NCBI GenBank assembly: GCA_014872875.1
Contig: WKFI01000001.1
Coordinates: 1-64,000 of the forward strand
Reading direction: 5' to 3'
Length of the DNA stretch: 64,000 bases
Source: Paracoccaceae bacterium
GTDB taxonomy: Bacteria; Pseudomonadota; Alphaproteobacteria; Rhodobacterales; Rhodobacteraceae
The first letter of the stretch is position 1; every line of letters starts with the position of its first letter. A model generated the notes under the pieces. It was not told where the DNA came from and made no database searches. It saw nothing but the letters and a program-made list of their open reading frames with translations. The translations under genes and the position numbers were made by a program. This document shows positions 25,617 to 34,580 of this stretch, piece after piece.

Positions 25617-26885
25617 TTACCCTTTTGCTTTTGGCGTCGGTTCGCTTGCTTTGCCGATCCGCACACGATCGCGTGTGCCGTCGCGTTGGAATGCTGCCTG
25701 TTCCGGACCCAGATCCGCTATCAGCGCGTCCAACCGAAGCCGCGCGGTACGGGGCACGGTCTTGCCTTCGGCCCGCAAGCCCTCGTAACGCGCGCCTACG
25801 GCGTATTTCTTGTTGCGTTGGTGTGGCTGCACGCTGTCCATGTAGCGGGGGTCGACGGTTTCGGTGACGGTCAGGTATCCGGCCTGAACCGCGCGTTGCA
25901 CCAGATCTGCCCCCCGCGCACTGCGGATCACCATAGCGTTCAAGCCCAGGTCATCGTCTTCGGTCGCGGGATCGGGTGAGCCCCCGGGCCAGGTGTCCGA
26001 GGCCGCGATATCCGCGGCTTCGCCGATCCCGTCCGGACAGACCTTGCAACGGAAGGGCAGCACCCACATGCTTTCCTCGGTGCCCCAGAAATCGGTGTAG
26101 CGTTTTTCATGCACCGACCCGTCGGCCATCTCGACCCGGGTCGGGCCGGGACAGCCATAGCCGCGATAGCGGAACCCGGTGACCTCGCTTGGGTTCAGCC
26201 CCAGATCCTGTTCCAGAAAACGCGACATGCCCTGAGGCGGCATGAAGCCGCCGCAGACCGGGGTCAGCATATATTTCACCAATTCGTTCACGCGGTTGTC
26301 CTGACGAGCCAGATTGCGCAGCGCGCCGATGTCGCAGGGCTTGCCGACAAAGGCAAAGGGACGCCCCTTGTCCAACTGTTCGAGCACGTCGATCAGTGGC
26401 GCAGTCGGGCCATAGCGTGATCCGGCTCCGTTCAGCACCTCGGCCGCCGTCTGTGACACTGCACGCTCACCAAAACTTGGCACCCGGCCCGACGCCTTGA
26501 CGTGCAGCACGAAATCGACCTCGCCACTGTCGACCAGAAACATCCCCAATGCCGAAAGCACTCCGCCAGTCGATCCACGATGGCGCACCTCGGGATCGCT
26601 GGCATGGCCCAGCACCATGTCCTGATAAGCGCCCCAAACCAGGTCGGTCCTTGTGTCGCCGGTCAGTTCATTCACCGGTAGCCCTTCGACCCGTGTGCCG
26701 GGACAAAGGTCCAGAATGCGGTCCACGACTTCATGCGTCAGATCTCCACGCACGACCGGGCGTTCATAGCCGCTTTCGACAATTTCCATCCGCACTACAT
26801 CCGGCCCGGCCACCGATTGACACAAGCCACAGCCGATGCACATGGCGTCTTCGGAAATCCGGTTCAGACGGTCGGTCGGGGTCAT
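25617..26885 (-). CDS. FrhB-like iron-sulfur flavoprotein (coenzyme F420 hydrogenase beta-subunit family)
   Basis: A 422-residue protein. An N-terminal Cys cluster (CIGCGLC, residues ~16-22) is followed by FrhB N- and C-terminal domains, with STGGVLSALGMFLVD, FVGKPCDIGALRNLARQD and RCKVCPDGIGEAADIAASD. The family moves electrons between FeS clusters and a flavin or deazaflavin. F420 is not expected in Rhodobacterales, so an electron-transfer or reductase role is more likely, perhaps for the adjacent Rieske oxygenase, which has no classical reductase nearby. The start at ATG 26885 has no ribosome site and follows a 12-base tandem repeat. The open frame continues upstream with a Pro/Cys/Gln-rich stretch, probably non-coding. 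Confidence 0.82.
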   Translation of the reverse strand: MTPTDRLNRISEDAMCIGCGLCQSVAGPDVVRMEIVESGYERPVVRGDLTHEVVDRILDLCPGTRVEGLPVNELTGDTRTDLVWGAYQDMVLGHASDPEVRHRGSTGGVLSALGMFLVDSGEVDFVLHVKASGRVPSFGERAVSQTAAEVLNGAGSRYGPTAPLIDVLEQLDKGRPFAFVGKPCDIGALRNLARQDNRVNELVKYMLTPVCGGFMPPQGMSRFLEQDLGLNPSEVTGFRYRGYGCPGPTRVEMADGSVHEKRYTDFWGTEESMWVLPFRCKVCPDGIGEAADIAASDTWPGGSPDPATEDDDLGLNAMVIRSARGADLVQRAVQAGYLTVTETVDPRYMDSVQPHQRNKKYAVGARYEGLRAEGKTVPRTARLRLDALIADLGPEQAAFQRDGTRDRVRIGKASEPTPKAKG

Positions 26886-26890
26886 GGGTT

Positions 26891-26914
26891 GACAGGGGGG
26901 CTGACAGGGGGGCT
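26891..26914. repeat. 12-base tandem duplication upstream of the FrhB-like start
   Basis: GACAGGGGGGCT occurs twice head to tail between the Rieske stop (26930) and the FrhB-like ATG (26885), followed by a looser GGCTGGCTGT/GGCTGGCT repeat. The duplication fills the place where a ribosome site would be expected. Copy-number change here would alter spacing or the reading-frame link between the two genes. Confidence 0.7.
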
Positions 26915-26929
26915 GGCTGTGCGGCTGGC

Positions 26930-28045
26930 TCAAAGATAACTCTCCATTTCCTGCAGGTATCTGTCGCGGATACCCTTGATCACATGTTCGGACATCTGGC
27001 TGCGCTGTTCGTCCACCAGGATAAAGCCGGTGTCGAAACCCCGGCTGTGCATCGAGCGTTGCACGCTTTCGACCAGCGGAAAATCCTCGCTGAACGTGGT
27101 CGTCGCGTGGTTTTCGATCAATGCGGCTTCCATTTCGGTCGGGGTGGCATCGGTCAGCCACCAATCGACCTCGACCTTGGTCTGGTCCGCCGAGATCGGG
27201 ATCCAACGAAAGGTCATTCCGACCCCACCGGGATAAAGCTGCACCGCCGACAGCGGCCAGATCAGCCACGAGGCGAACATCGAGGATTTTTCATCCGCGT
27301 CATGATCATAGGCATAGGCGCGCCTGTCATTGCTCTGGCTCAGCGAGCAGTGCAGGAAACTGTCACCGCGATCCACGATGCGATAGCTGGCCGGGTCAAC
27401 GATGCCTTCGGTAAAGCTCTTGTGGACGACGGCGCAATGGTAGCATTCGTTGAAATTCTCGATCACCACCTTCCAATTGGCCTGCAGCATTTCTTCGCTG
27501 CGATGGGCCCAGACACAGGTGTTCAGGTTGGGAAGATATTCTTGGATTTCACGGGCCGTCGGGCCCAGCGTGTCAGCCAGCCCCGGTGCGTCCGTGTCGA
27601 GGTTGACGTAAACCAGCCCGTTCAGCAGTTCGAGCCGCACCTGTTTCAGTGCCTTGCCGGTGGGATCAAACCCCGCCTCGTCTGCATTGGGCGCAACCCG
27701 CAGCCGACCCCGGGTGTCATAGCCCCAGGCGTGATAGGGACAGGTGAACAGCTTGCGGCAACCGGATCCTTCGACCAGAGCATGACCGCGGTGAATGCAG
27801 ATGTTGTAGAAGGCGCGCAGCACCCCGTCATCACCCCGCACGATCAGGATGTCTTCGCCAGCGACCCGTTCGACGCGAAAATCACCCGAATTCGGCGTTT
27901 GGCTTTGATGTCCGGCCAATTGCCACGAGCGGGCAAAGATGCGCTCCTGTTCGGTGCTGAACAGGTCGGGAGAGGTATAGACCCGCGATGGCAGGGTTTC
28001 ATAAACGCCGCGCGGCGCCACGATTTCACGGGCTTTGACTTCCAT
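26930..28045 (-). CDS. Rieske non-haem iron oxygenase, alpha subunit
   Basis: A 371-residue protein. The Rieske cluster ligands are C83-I-H85 and C102-P-Y-H105; the mononuclear iron ligands are His203 and His208 in ENFNECYHCAVVH, with a downstream Asp. The NECYHC block is typical of the GbcA/CntA/choline monooxygenase branch, which attacks N-methyl or quaternary ammonium substrates. It sits between an aldehyde dehydrogenase (106-base gap) and the FrhB-like gene in the seven-gene operon. No ferredoxin reductase of the usual type is adjacent. Demethylation or hydroxylation of a quaternary amine, perhaps heteroaromatic, is inferred. Confidence 0.87.
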   Translation of the reverse strand: MEVKAREIVAPRGVYETLPSRVYTSPDLFSTEQERIFARSWQLAGHQSQTPNSGDFRVERVAGEDILIVRGDDGVLRAFYNICIHRGHALVEGSGCRKLFTCPYHAWGYDTRGRLRVAPNADEAGFDPTGKALKQVRLELLNGLVYVNLDTDAPGLADTLGPTAREIQEYLPNLNTCVWAHRSEEMLQANWKVVIENFNECYHCAVVHKSFTEGIVDPASYRIVDRGDSFLHCSLSQSNDRRAYAYDHDADEKSSMFASWLIWPLSAVQLYPGGVGMTFRWIPISADQTKVEVDWWLTDATPTEMEAALIENHATTTFSEDFPLVESVQRSMHSRGFDTGFILVDEQRSQMSEHVIKGIRDRYLQEMESYL

Positions 28046-28151
28046 GTGTTCCTCCCTTCCTTGCTCAATCTTGCGTCGGGGGTCACCCCAGCATCGCGCT
28101 TGTTTCCGACATTTTGTCTGGTCGGATGTGGGTCTCGTCGATCTTGCCCTG

Positions 28152-29573
28152 CTAGCCTGGTGTGATGGTAATAAGCCGCTCTTCAGTCATGTCCCGGATG
28201 GCGGCGCGGGGACCTTCGCGACCCCAGCCCGACGCCTTGCAGCCGCCATAGGGCATCGGGTCGGCACGATTGGAGGAGGTGTTGTTGATGTTGAACAGCC
28301 CAACCTCGATCCCCTGCGCTGCCGTCAGCGCCCGGTCGATATCGCGGGTGAAGATCCCTGCGCTCAGACCATAGGGTGTGGCATTCACGGCCTCGATGAC
28401 CGCGTCGAAGTCATCAAAAGGGATCAAACAGACGATGGGGGCAAAGGCCTCTTCGCTTAGCACCGGCATGTCAGGTGTCACGTTTTCCAGTATTGTCGGC
28501 GCCATCAGTGCGCCGTCTCGCGCACCGCCCAGACGCAGCTGTGCGCCCTTGGCGATGCTGTCGGTAACCATGCGTTCGGCGCGCGCGGCCTCGCCCGCAT
28601 CGACCATCGGACCTATGTCGGTCGCCGGGTCGCGCGGATCGCCCGTGACCAGCGCTGCCGTACGGGCAATGAAGCGTTCAGTGAACTCCGCTATCGCAGA
28701 CCGCGCCACATAGATCCGTTGCAGCGAGGTGCAGACCTGCCCGGCCTTGCGAAAGGCGGTGCCGATGCATTTTCCCGCCGCGCGGTCCAAGTCAGCATCC
28801 TCGCAGACGATCGCCGCCGATATATTGCCCAGCTCCATCTGGGTCCGCCGCATCCCTGCCGCCGCCTGGATCGCAGCCCCAGCGGGCCCGCCGCCTGTAA
28901 AGGCGAAATAGGCCACATCCGGGTTGTCGCACAGCGCGCGGCCTGTCTGGCTTCCGGGACCGTGGATCAGGTTCAGCCAGCCGGAGGGCAGCCCGGCCTC
29001 TTCGAACACTTCGGTCAGCAGGACCGCGGCCATCGGCGTATAGCTGGCAGGTTTCAGCACCACCGCATTGCCCGCCGCCAGGGCCGGCGCGATCTTGTGC
29101 GCCACGGTGTTGAGCGGTGAGTTGAAGGGCGTGATGCAGGCCACGACCCCCAGCGGCACGCGGATAGTAAAGGCCAGCTCACCCGGATGGCCGGGCGAGG
29201 CGGCGATCGGGATCATCTCGCCCGTGATGCGCTTGGCTTCCTCGGCGCTGGTCAGCAGGGTCTGTTCGCAGCGCGCGAAATCACCGGCATTGTCGTCACG
29301 GGTAAAGCCGGTTTCGGCGACCAGAGCGTCCAGGATCTCCTCACGTCGGCGCATCAGGATGTCCCGCGCGCGCATCAGCAGAGTGTAGCGGTCGGGCAAG
29401 GGGATCTCGCCCCCGCGAAATGCTGTGCGCGCTGCTTCAACCGCCTGATCCACCAGATCCGCGTCGGCGATTTCGGCGTTGGCGATCTGTTCCCCAGTGT
29501 ATTTGTCCAGCACCGGGAACTGTCCCGCGCCCTCGCGCCAGACACCGTTGATGAACAATCGTGCCTGTTTCAT
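28152..29573 (-). CDS. NAD(P)-dependent aldehyde dehydrogenase
   Basis: A 473-residue ALDH-superfamily enzyme from ATG 29573 (ATGA overlap with the upstream oxidase). The catalytic Cys281 lies in KAGQVCTSLQRI and the general base Glu247 in QMELGNISA; the cofactor loop reads FTGGGPAG. It belongs with glyceraldehyde-3-phosphate/lactaldehyde/semialdehyde-type ALDHs. It probably oxidises a (semi)aldehyde formed after C-N cleavage in this operon. The decayed C-terminus at 8680 is from a related gene. Confidence 0.88.
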   Translation of the reverse strand: MKQARLFINGVWREGAGQFPVLDKYTGEQIANAEIADADLVDQAVEAARTAFRGGEIPLPDRYTLLMRARDILMRRREEILDALVAETGFTRDDNAGDFARCEQTLLTSAEEAKRITGEMIPIAASPGHPGELAFTIRVPLGVVACITPFNSPLNTVAHKIAPALAAGNAVVLKPASYTPMAAVLLTEVFEEAGLPSGWLNLIHGPGSQTGRALCDNPDVAYFAFTGGGPAGAAIQAAAGMRRTQMELGNISAAIVCEDADLDRAAGKCIGTAFRKAGQVCTSLQRIYVARSAIAEFTERFIARTAALVTGDPRDPATDIGPMVDAGEAARAERMVTDSIAKGAQLRLGGARDGALMAPTILENVTPDMPVLSEEAFAPIVCLIPFDDFDAVIEAVNATPYGLSAGIFTRDIDRALTAAQGIEVGLFNINNTSSNRADPMPYGGCKASGWGREGPRAAIRDMTEERLITITPG

Positions 29574-32008
29574 ATGATCCCCTCTTTGGCCCATGCCGCC
29601 AGCGGGCTGGTCAGATGCGAGGTCGCCGCGAACCGCTCCAGCCCGATTTCAGCCTCATATGCATCCGCCAACAAGGCCGCGTCCTCCATCGGGCCGGTTT
29701 CGACCCAACCCAGCGCCACAGTCCGATCCAGCACCGGCGAAAATGCGGCTGAGGTCAGCTCACCCGCCAGCACACCATTGCGATAGAGCGGCTGATGCCC
29801 GGTCGCCCAACTGTCACCCGGCAGGGTAAAGGAGAGCAGCCGTTTGCCCAGCCCCATTGCCCGCTGGGTTTCCAGCGCATCCCGCCCCCTGAACGGTTTA
29901 TTCCAGTCAATGGCAAAGCCCAGCCCCGCTTCGAGCGGGGTTTCGCGCGGTCCCATGTCGTGGCCCCAGCTGCGAAAGCCCTTTTCCAGCCGGCAGGCGT
30001 TCAGCGCATGGGCGCCCGCATGGACAATTGCGGGATGTGCATCAATCAGCGCGTCATGAACAGCCGCCATCATATCGGTCGGGACATGCAGCTCCCACCC
30101 CGGCGCGCCGGCAAAGGACAGAGCCATGGCCAGGCAACGCACTGGTCCGGCCTCGATCTCTTGCGCGTGACCAAAGGGGAAGGCGGCCAGATCCATGGGC
30201 GTGATCTTTTGCAGCGCCGCCTGCGCGTCCGGGCCGGTCAGCAGGATCGTCCCCAATCCCGGCGTCACATCGGTAACCGTCACAAAGCGGTCCCCGACAT
30301 GGGATTTGAACCAGGCCAGATCACGCACCAGCTGGGCGGTGCCGGTTACCACCAGGAATTCGGTCGGGGCCAACCGGGTGACGGTCAGATCGCTCTCCAT
30401 ACCCCCGGCGTCATTCAGGACAGGCGTGTAATGCGCCCGCCCGTAGCCCGAGATATCAGCAGCGCAGATCTGCTGGAGGACCGCCTCGGCATCGCGCCCT
30501 TCGACCCGGAACTTGCCAAAGCTCGACTGATCGAACAGCGCCACGCCTGTCCGAACGGCGCGGATTTCGCGGTTCACATTGCCCTGCCAGGCGGTTTCGC
30601 CAAACCGCAGGTCATCAGTGCTCACCTTGCCCTGGGGATCGAAGAACAGCGGCTTTTCCCATCCCGTGCGCGCCCCGAACCGGGCACCACGTGTGACCAG
30701 ACGGTCATGCAGCGCCGAATGGCGCAGGTTTCGCGCGGTTTCGGGTTCGCGCCCCGGATAGCGGATCGAAAAGTGATGCGACAGCATTTCCGGGACGCGT
30801 TCGGCCAGCGCCCGCGCCGTGTCCAGCGCGGCGGGAAAGCGGCGGATGTCGCAACCCGACAAATCCACCGGCGGCGCGCCATTCACGATCCATTCGGCCA
30901 TGGCCCAGCCCGCACCGCCCCCCAGCACGATCCCGGCCGAGTTCATGCCGCAGCAATACCAGAACCCCGGCAAGTCCGGCGCCTCGCCCATCAGTGGCGC
31001 ATTGTCCTGAGTAAAGCTTTCCGGCCCGTTCAGCAGCATCCGCACGCCCGCCGTTTCCAGGTCGGGGATGCGATGAATTGCCCCCTCCATCATCGGGGCG
31101 AAATGGTCCCAGTCTTCGTTCAGCAGGATATAGGCAGCATCCTTTGGCAGGTTCTGCACCGGCAGCGCCTTGGGGTTGGGTTCAAAACAGCCCACCAACA
31201 GGCCGCCGACCTCTTCACGCCCGTATAGATGCGCGTCACCGTCTCGGAACACCGGCAGATCTCCGGTGACCCCCGCCATCGGTTCGGTTAGCAGATAGAG
31301 GTGTTCGCAGGCAAAAAGTGGCGCGCGCTGCCCCGCCATGGCCGCGATTTCCCGCCCCCAAAGCCCGGCGCAGTTGATCACGATGTCTGTTGCGATTTCC
31401 CCTCTGTCGGTCATCACGGCGCGCACCCGCCCGGTGTCGCGGGCGATGCCGGTGACCGCCACATGTTCGATGATCTGCGCACCACCAGCCCGCGCGCCCT
31501 TGGCCAGCGCGTGACAGATGTTCGAGGGATCCGCGCGCCCCGATGACGGGGTCCAGACCGCGGCGATCACATCGTCGGTGCGCATCATCGGCCAGCGGTC
31601 GGCAACCTCGGCTGCGCCGACCATATGCCCTTCGAGTCCGAAATTGTGCATCAGGGTCAGCGTGTGTTTCAGCTCTTTCAGTCGTTCCTGAGAGGTGGCG
31701 ATATTCAAATGCCCACAGCGCCGCATTCCGGTTTCGACCCCGGTTTCGTCACGCAGCCGCTCGTACAGCTCGCCCGAGTAACGTGCCAACGTGGTTTGCG
31801 CACGTGTGCCGCGCATCGGGCTGACCAACGCCGCGGAATGCCATGTGGTGCCCGAGGTGAGTTCGTTCTTTTCCAGCAGAACCACATCCCTCCATCCCAG
31901 CCGGGTCAGGTGATAGAGAACTGACAAACCGATGATCCCGCCACCAATAATCACCGCGCGGGCCTGTTGCGGGAGTTCTCCGTGGGTTGGGGTGGAGGGC
32001 GTGGTCAT
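29570..32008 (-). CDS. DMGDH/sarcosine dehydrogenase-type FAD oxidase fused to GcvT domain
   Basis: An 812-residue paralogue of the gene at 11147. The FAD domain begins AVIIGGGIIGLSVLYHLTRLG and carries TTWHSAALVSPM with the His used for covalent FAD in DMGDH; the C-terminal GcvT domain ends with an unusual extension (ATSHLTSPLAAWAKEG). ATG 32008 was chosen; the frame is open from a GTG at 32035. It is the first gene of the seven-gene minus-strand operon and overlaps the aldehyde dehydrogenase by 4 bases. It likely oxidises an N-methyl or other secondary amine formed by the Rieske or MttB step. Confidence 0.87.
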   Translation of the reverse strand: MTTPSTPTHGELPQQARAVIIGGGIIGLSVLYHLTRLGWRDVVLLEKNELTSGTTWHSAALVSPMRGTRAQTTLARYSGELYERLRDETGVETGMRRCGHLNIATSQERLKELKHTLTLMHNFGLEGHMVGAAEVADRWPMMRTDDVIAAVWTPSSGRADPSNICHALAKGARAGGAQIIEHVAVTGIARDTGRVRAVMTDRGEIATDIVINCAGLWGREIAAMAGQRAPLFACEHLYLLTEPMAGVTGDLPVFRDGDAHLYGREEVGGLLVGCFEPNPKALPVQNLPKDAAYILLNEDWDHFAPMMEGAIHRIPDLETAGVRMLLNGPESFTQDNAPLMGEAPDLPGFWYCCGMNSAGIVLGGGAGWAMAEWIVNGAPPVDLSGCDIRRFPAALDTARALAERVPEMLSHHFSIRYPGREPETARNLRHSALHDRLVTRGARFGARTGWEKPLFFDPQGKVSTDDLRFGETAWQGNVNREIRAVRTGVALFDQSSFGKFRVEGRDAEAVLQQICAADISGYGRAHYTPVLNDAGGMESDLTVTRLAPTEFLVVTGTAQLVRDLAWFKSHVGDRFVTVTDVTPGLGTILLTGPDAQAALQKITPMDLAAFPFGHAQEIEAGPVRCLAMALSFAGAPGWELHVPTDMMAAVHDALIDAHPAIVHAGAHALNACRLEKGFRSWGHDMGPRETPLEAGLGFAIDWNKPFRGRDALETQRAMGLGKRLLSFTLPGDSWATGHQPLYRNGVLAGELTSAAFSPVLDRTVALGWVETGPMEDAALLADAYEAEIGLERFAATSHLTSPLAAWAKEGII

Positions 32009-32159
32009 AGGCGGCAACTCTTTTGTCTTTGCCACAGCCTAAAAGGCAAGCCATGCCCCGGGCCAATGCCTATTTGTAATAACAGTCATGCCGATTGGTC
32101 AGCTTGTCGCACCGTCCCCTTGCCGCCAGGGTGAGCGACAAAGAACGCGGGAGGACAGC

Positions 32160-34571
32160 GTGACGGATCACGTGCGTGTTGCAATCATCGGAGGCGGCGT
32201 CGTTGGCTGTTCGACGCTGCTACATCTGGCCGAGGCGGGCTGGAGCGATGTGCTGCTGCTGGAAAAGAACGTTCTGACCGCCGGATCGACCTGGCACGCG
32301 GCGGGCAATGGCGGGGCGTGGTCGGGCAGCACCCTGATCACCCGTTTTATGAAACACTCGCTGGCGCTGTACCGGCAGCTGGAGCGTGAGGCCGGGCAGC
32401 CGTTGGGCCTGCATCAGCCGGGGTCTTTTACCGTCACCTCGAACCCGGCGCGACTGGACGAATTCCGCCGTCAGGTCGCCAGGGGTAAGACGTTGGGGCT
32501 CGAATTCGAGATTTGCGGCCCCGAAGAGATGCGCAGCCGTGCACCTTTGATGAACGGCGATGGGCTGGTTGCCGGGATCTGGGATCCCCTGCACGGGCAT
32601 TTCGACCCCTCCTCGGTCACCAATGCGATGGCAGTCAAGGCGCGCGGGTTGGGGGCAAAAATCCGGCAAGGGGCCAAAGTCACCGGGCTGGCCCTGGACA
32701 AGGACATATGGCGGATTGAGGTTGAAGGTCAGGACCCGGTTCTGGCCGAACATGTGGTCAACGCCGCGGGGCAATGGGCGCCAGAAATCGCGCGGCTGGC
32801 CGGGTCCGACCTGCCCATAGTGCCGATGCTGCACCAATATGCGGTGACCGAACAGATGGATGCGGTCGCGGCCCTCTCAGCTGAACACCCGGTGATCCGC
32901 GACCGCGAAGGGTCGTTCTATTTCCGCCAGGAACGCAACGCGCTGCTGGTGGGCCCGTATGAGGCGAACCCGCTGCCCTGGATGACCCGGGGCATTCCGC
33001 CGGAATTCGGGCAGGAACTGCTGCCCGAGGACATGGAGCGGATCGAAGATGGCATGGTAGCGGCCATGGCCCGCGTGCCCTTGTTGGAACATGCAGGCAT
33101 CGCCCGGGTGGTGCATGGGCCGATCCCTTATACGCCTGACGAACGCCCGCTGATCGGCCCGCATCCGGGACTGCCCAACATGTGGCTGAATTGCGGGACC
33201 GCCATCGGCATCATCCAGGGCGGCGGTATGGGGCGGTTCCTGGCCGAATGGATGGTCGAGGGCGCCACCGAATGGGACCCGATGGCCTGCCACCCGGGCC
33301 GCTTTGGCGGTTACGCTACGGTTGATTACACCACTGCGCGTGCGATCGAAGCCTATGCCGAACATTACGCCGAGGTCCCCTACCCCGGTCTCGAAGGACG
33401 CGCCGGGCGGCCCGCGCGCACCGGTGTGATCCATGACCAGCAACGTGAGGATGGCGCGGTCTTCGGCGTGGTCAACGGTTGGGAACGTCCTCTATGGTTC
33501 GCGCCTGACGGGGTCGACCCGGTGGACAGCAACAGCTTTCAACGTCCCGAAAGCTTTTACCATGTCGGCGCCGAACACCGTGCCTGCCGCACGGATGTGG
33601 CGCTGTTCGACATGTCGATCTTCGGTAAGTACACGGTTACCGGCCCTGATACAGCACGTTGGCATGACAGCACTTTTACCGGCCGGGCCCCAAAGGAGGG
33701 ACGCGCGACGCTTGCTCTGCGGTGCAACGCCAAGGGCGGCGTCATGGGCGATTTTGCGGCGGCGCGGCTGGCGCAGGACAAGCTTTACATCGTTGGCGCC
33801 GGGGGTGGCGAAGGCGTGCATTGGGACATGCTGCGGGACCGGCGCGGGCTGGATGTGCAGATCAGCCGGGACACCACCCGATATGGCGTCTTGCACATCG
33901 CCGGACCCAAGGCGCGCGCGCTGCTGGGTGATCTCGTGGCCGAGGATGTCGGCAATGCCGCCCTGCCCTTCCTGTCTGCCCGCAGACTGGATTTTGGACT
34001 GTGCAAGGCGCTGGTGATCCGGGTCAGCTTCTCGGGCGATTTGGGGTATGAAATCCACGTACCCATCGAATACAACCGTGCGCTTTATGACCGGATAAAG
34101 CGGGTGGGCTTGGCGCATGGTTTGCGCCTGGCCGGTGGCCGCGCCCTGCATTCCCTGCGGCTGGAAAAGGGTTGGTATCTGTGGGGCCATGACATCAATG
34201 CCGAGGTGACACCCTGGCAGGCGGGGCTCGGCGCGCTGGTCAACCTGACTAAGGATGCGGATTTCCCCGGCCGGACTGCATTGGAGGCGACGCAGATACC
34301 CGATCAGCGTCTGTGCCTGTTGGAGGTCGACGCCCGCGACAGCGACTGTCTGGGCGGTGAACCGCTGTTTCACGACGGCGCCTATGTGGGTCAGGTCACG
34401 TCGGGCGGCTATGGGCATTTCACCGGCCAATCGCTGGCCATCGGCTGGCTGCCCGTTGCACTCACCGCCCCCGACACCACGCTTGAAATCGAACTCTATG
34501 GCGCCCGGATCGCGGCCCGGGTTTTGGCGCGCCCACCTTTTGACCCCGACGACAGCCGGCTGCGTGGCTGA
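32160..34571 (+). CDS. DMGDH/sarcosine dehydrogenase-type FAD oxidase fused to GcvT domain (third paralogue)
   Basis: An 803-residue protein from GTG 32160, preceded at ideal distance by GGGAGGA; an in-frame ATG at 32088 lacks a ribosome site. The FAD loop VAIIGGGVVGCSTLLHLAEA, the covalent-flavin TWHAAG motif and a C-terminal GcvT domain ending DPDDSRLRG are present. It is divergent from the oxidase at 29570, with a ~150-base shared promoter region, and nine bases upstream of a class III aminotransferase. The pairing suggests flavin demethylation of an amino acid followed by transamination. Confidence 0.87.
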   Translation: MTDHVRVAIIGGGVVGCSTLLHLAEAGWSDVLLLEKNVLTAGSTWHAAGNGGAWSGSTLITRFMKHSLALYRQLEREAGQPLGLHQPGSFTVTSNPARLDEFRRQVARGKTLGLEFEICGPEEMRSRAPLMNGDGLVAGIWDPLHGHFDPSSVTNAMAVKARGLGAKIRQGAKVTGLALDKDIWRIEVEGQDPVLAEHVVNAAGQWAPEIARLAGSDLPIVPMLHQYAVTEQMDAVAALSAEHPVIRDREGSFYFRQERNALLVGPYEANPLPWMTRGIPPEFGQELLPEDMERIEDGMVAAMARVPLLEHAGIARVVHGPIPYTPDERPLIGPHPGLPNMWLNCGTAIGIIQGGGMGRFLAEWMVEGATEWDPMACHPGRFGGYATVDYTTARAIEAYAEHYAEVPYPGLEGRAGRPARTGVIHDQQREDGAVFGVVNGWERPLWFAPDGVDPVDSNSFQRPESFYHVGAEHRACRTDVALFDMSIFGKYTVTGPDTARWHDSTFTGRAPKEGRATLALRCNAKGGVMGDFAAARLAQDKLYIVGAGGGEGVHWDMLRDRRGLDVQISRDTTRYGVLHIAGPKARALLGDLVAEDVGNAALPFLSARRLDFGLCKALVIRVSFSGDLGYEIHVPIEYNRALYDRIKRVGLAHGLRLAGGRALHSLRLEKGWYLWGHDINAEVTPWQAGLGALVNLTKDADFPGRTALEATQIPDQRLCLLEVDARDSDCLGGEPLFHDGAYVGQVTSGGYGHFTGQSLAIGWLPVALTAPDTTLEIELYGARIAARVLARPPFDPDDSRLRG

Positions 34572-34580
34572 GGAGGACAG

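Noticed and set aside
25617-26885. Genuine F420-dependent hydrogenase subunit
   Set aside because: No other hydrogenase or F420 biosynthesis genes are present, and F420 is not expected in this lineage; only the fold is supported.
26549-28165. A 538-codon plus-strand open frame
   Set aside because: Antisense to the FrhB-like and Rieske genes, whose Cys/His motifs are intact; no plausible family.
29795-31228. A 477-codon plus-strand open frame
   Set aside because: Antisense to the DMGDH-type oxidase at 29570; composition of a shadow frame.
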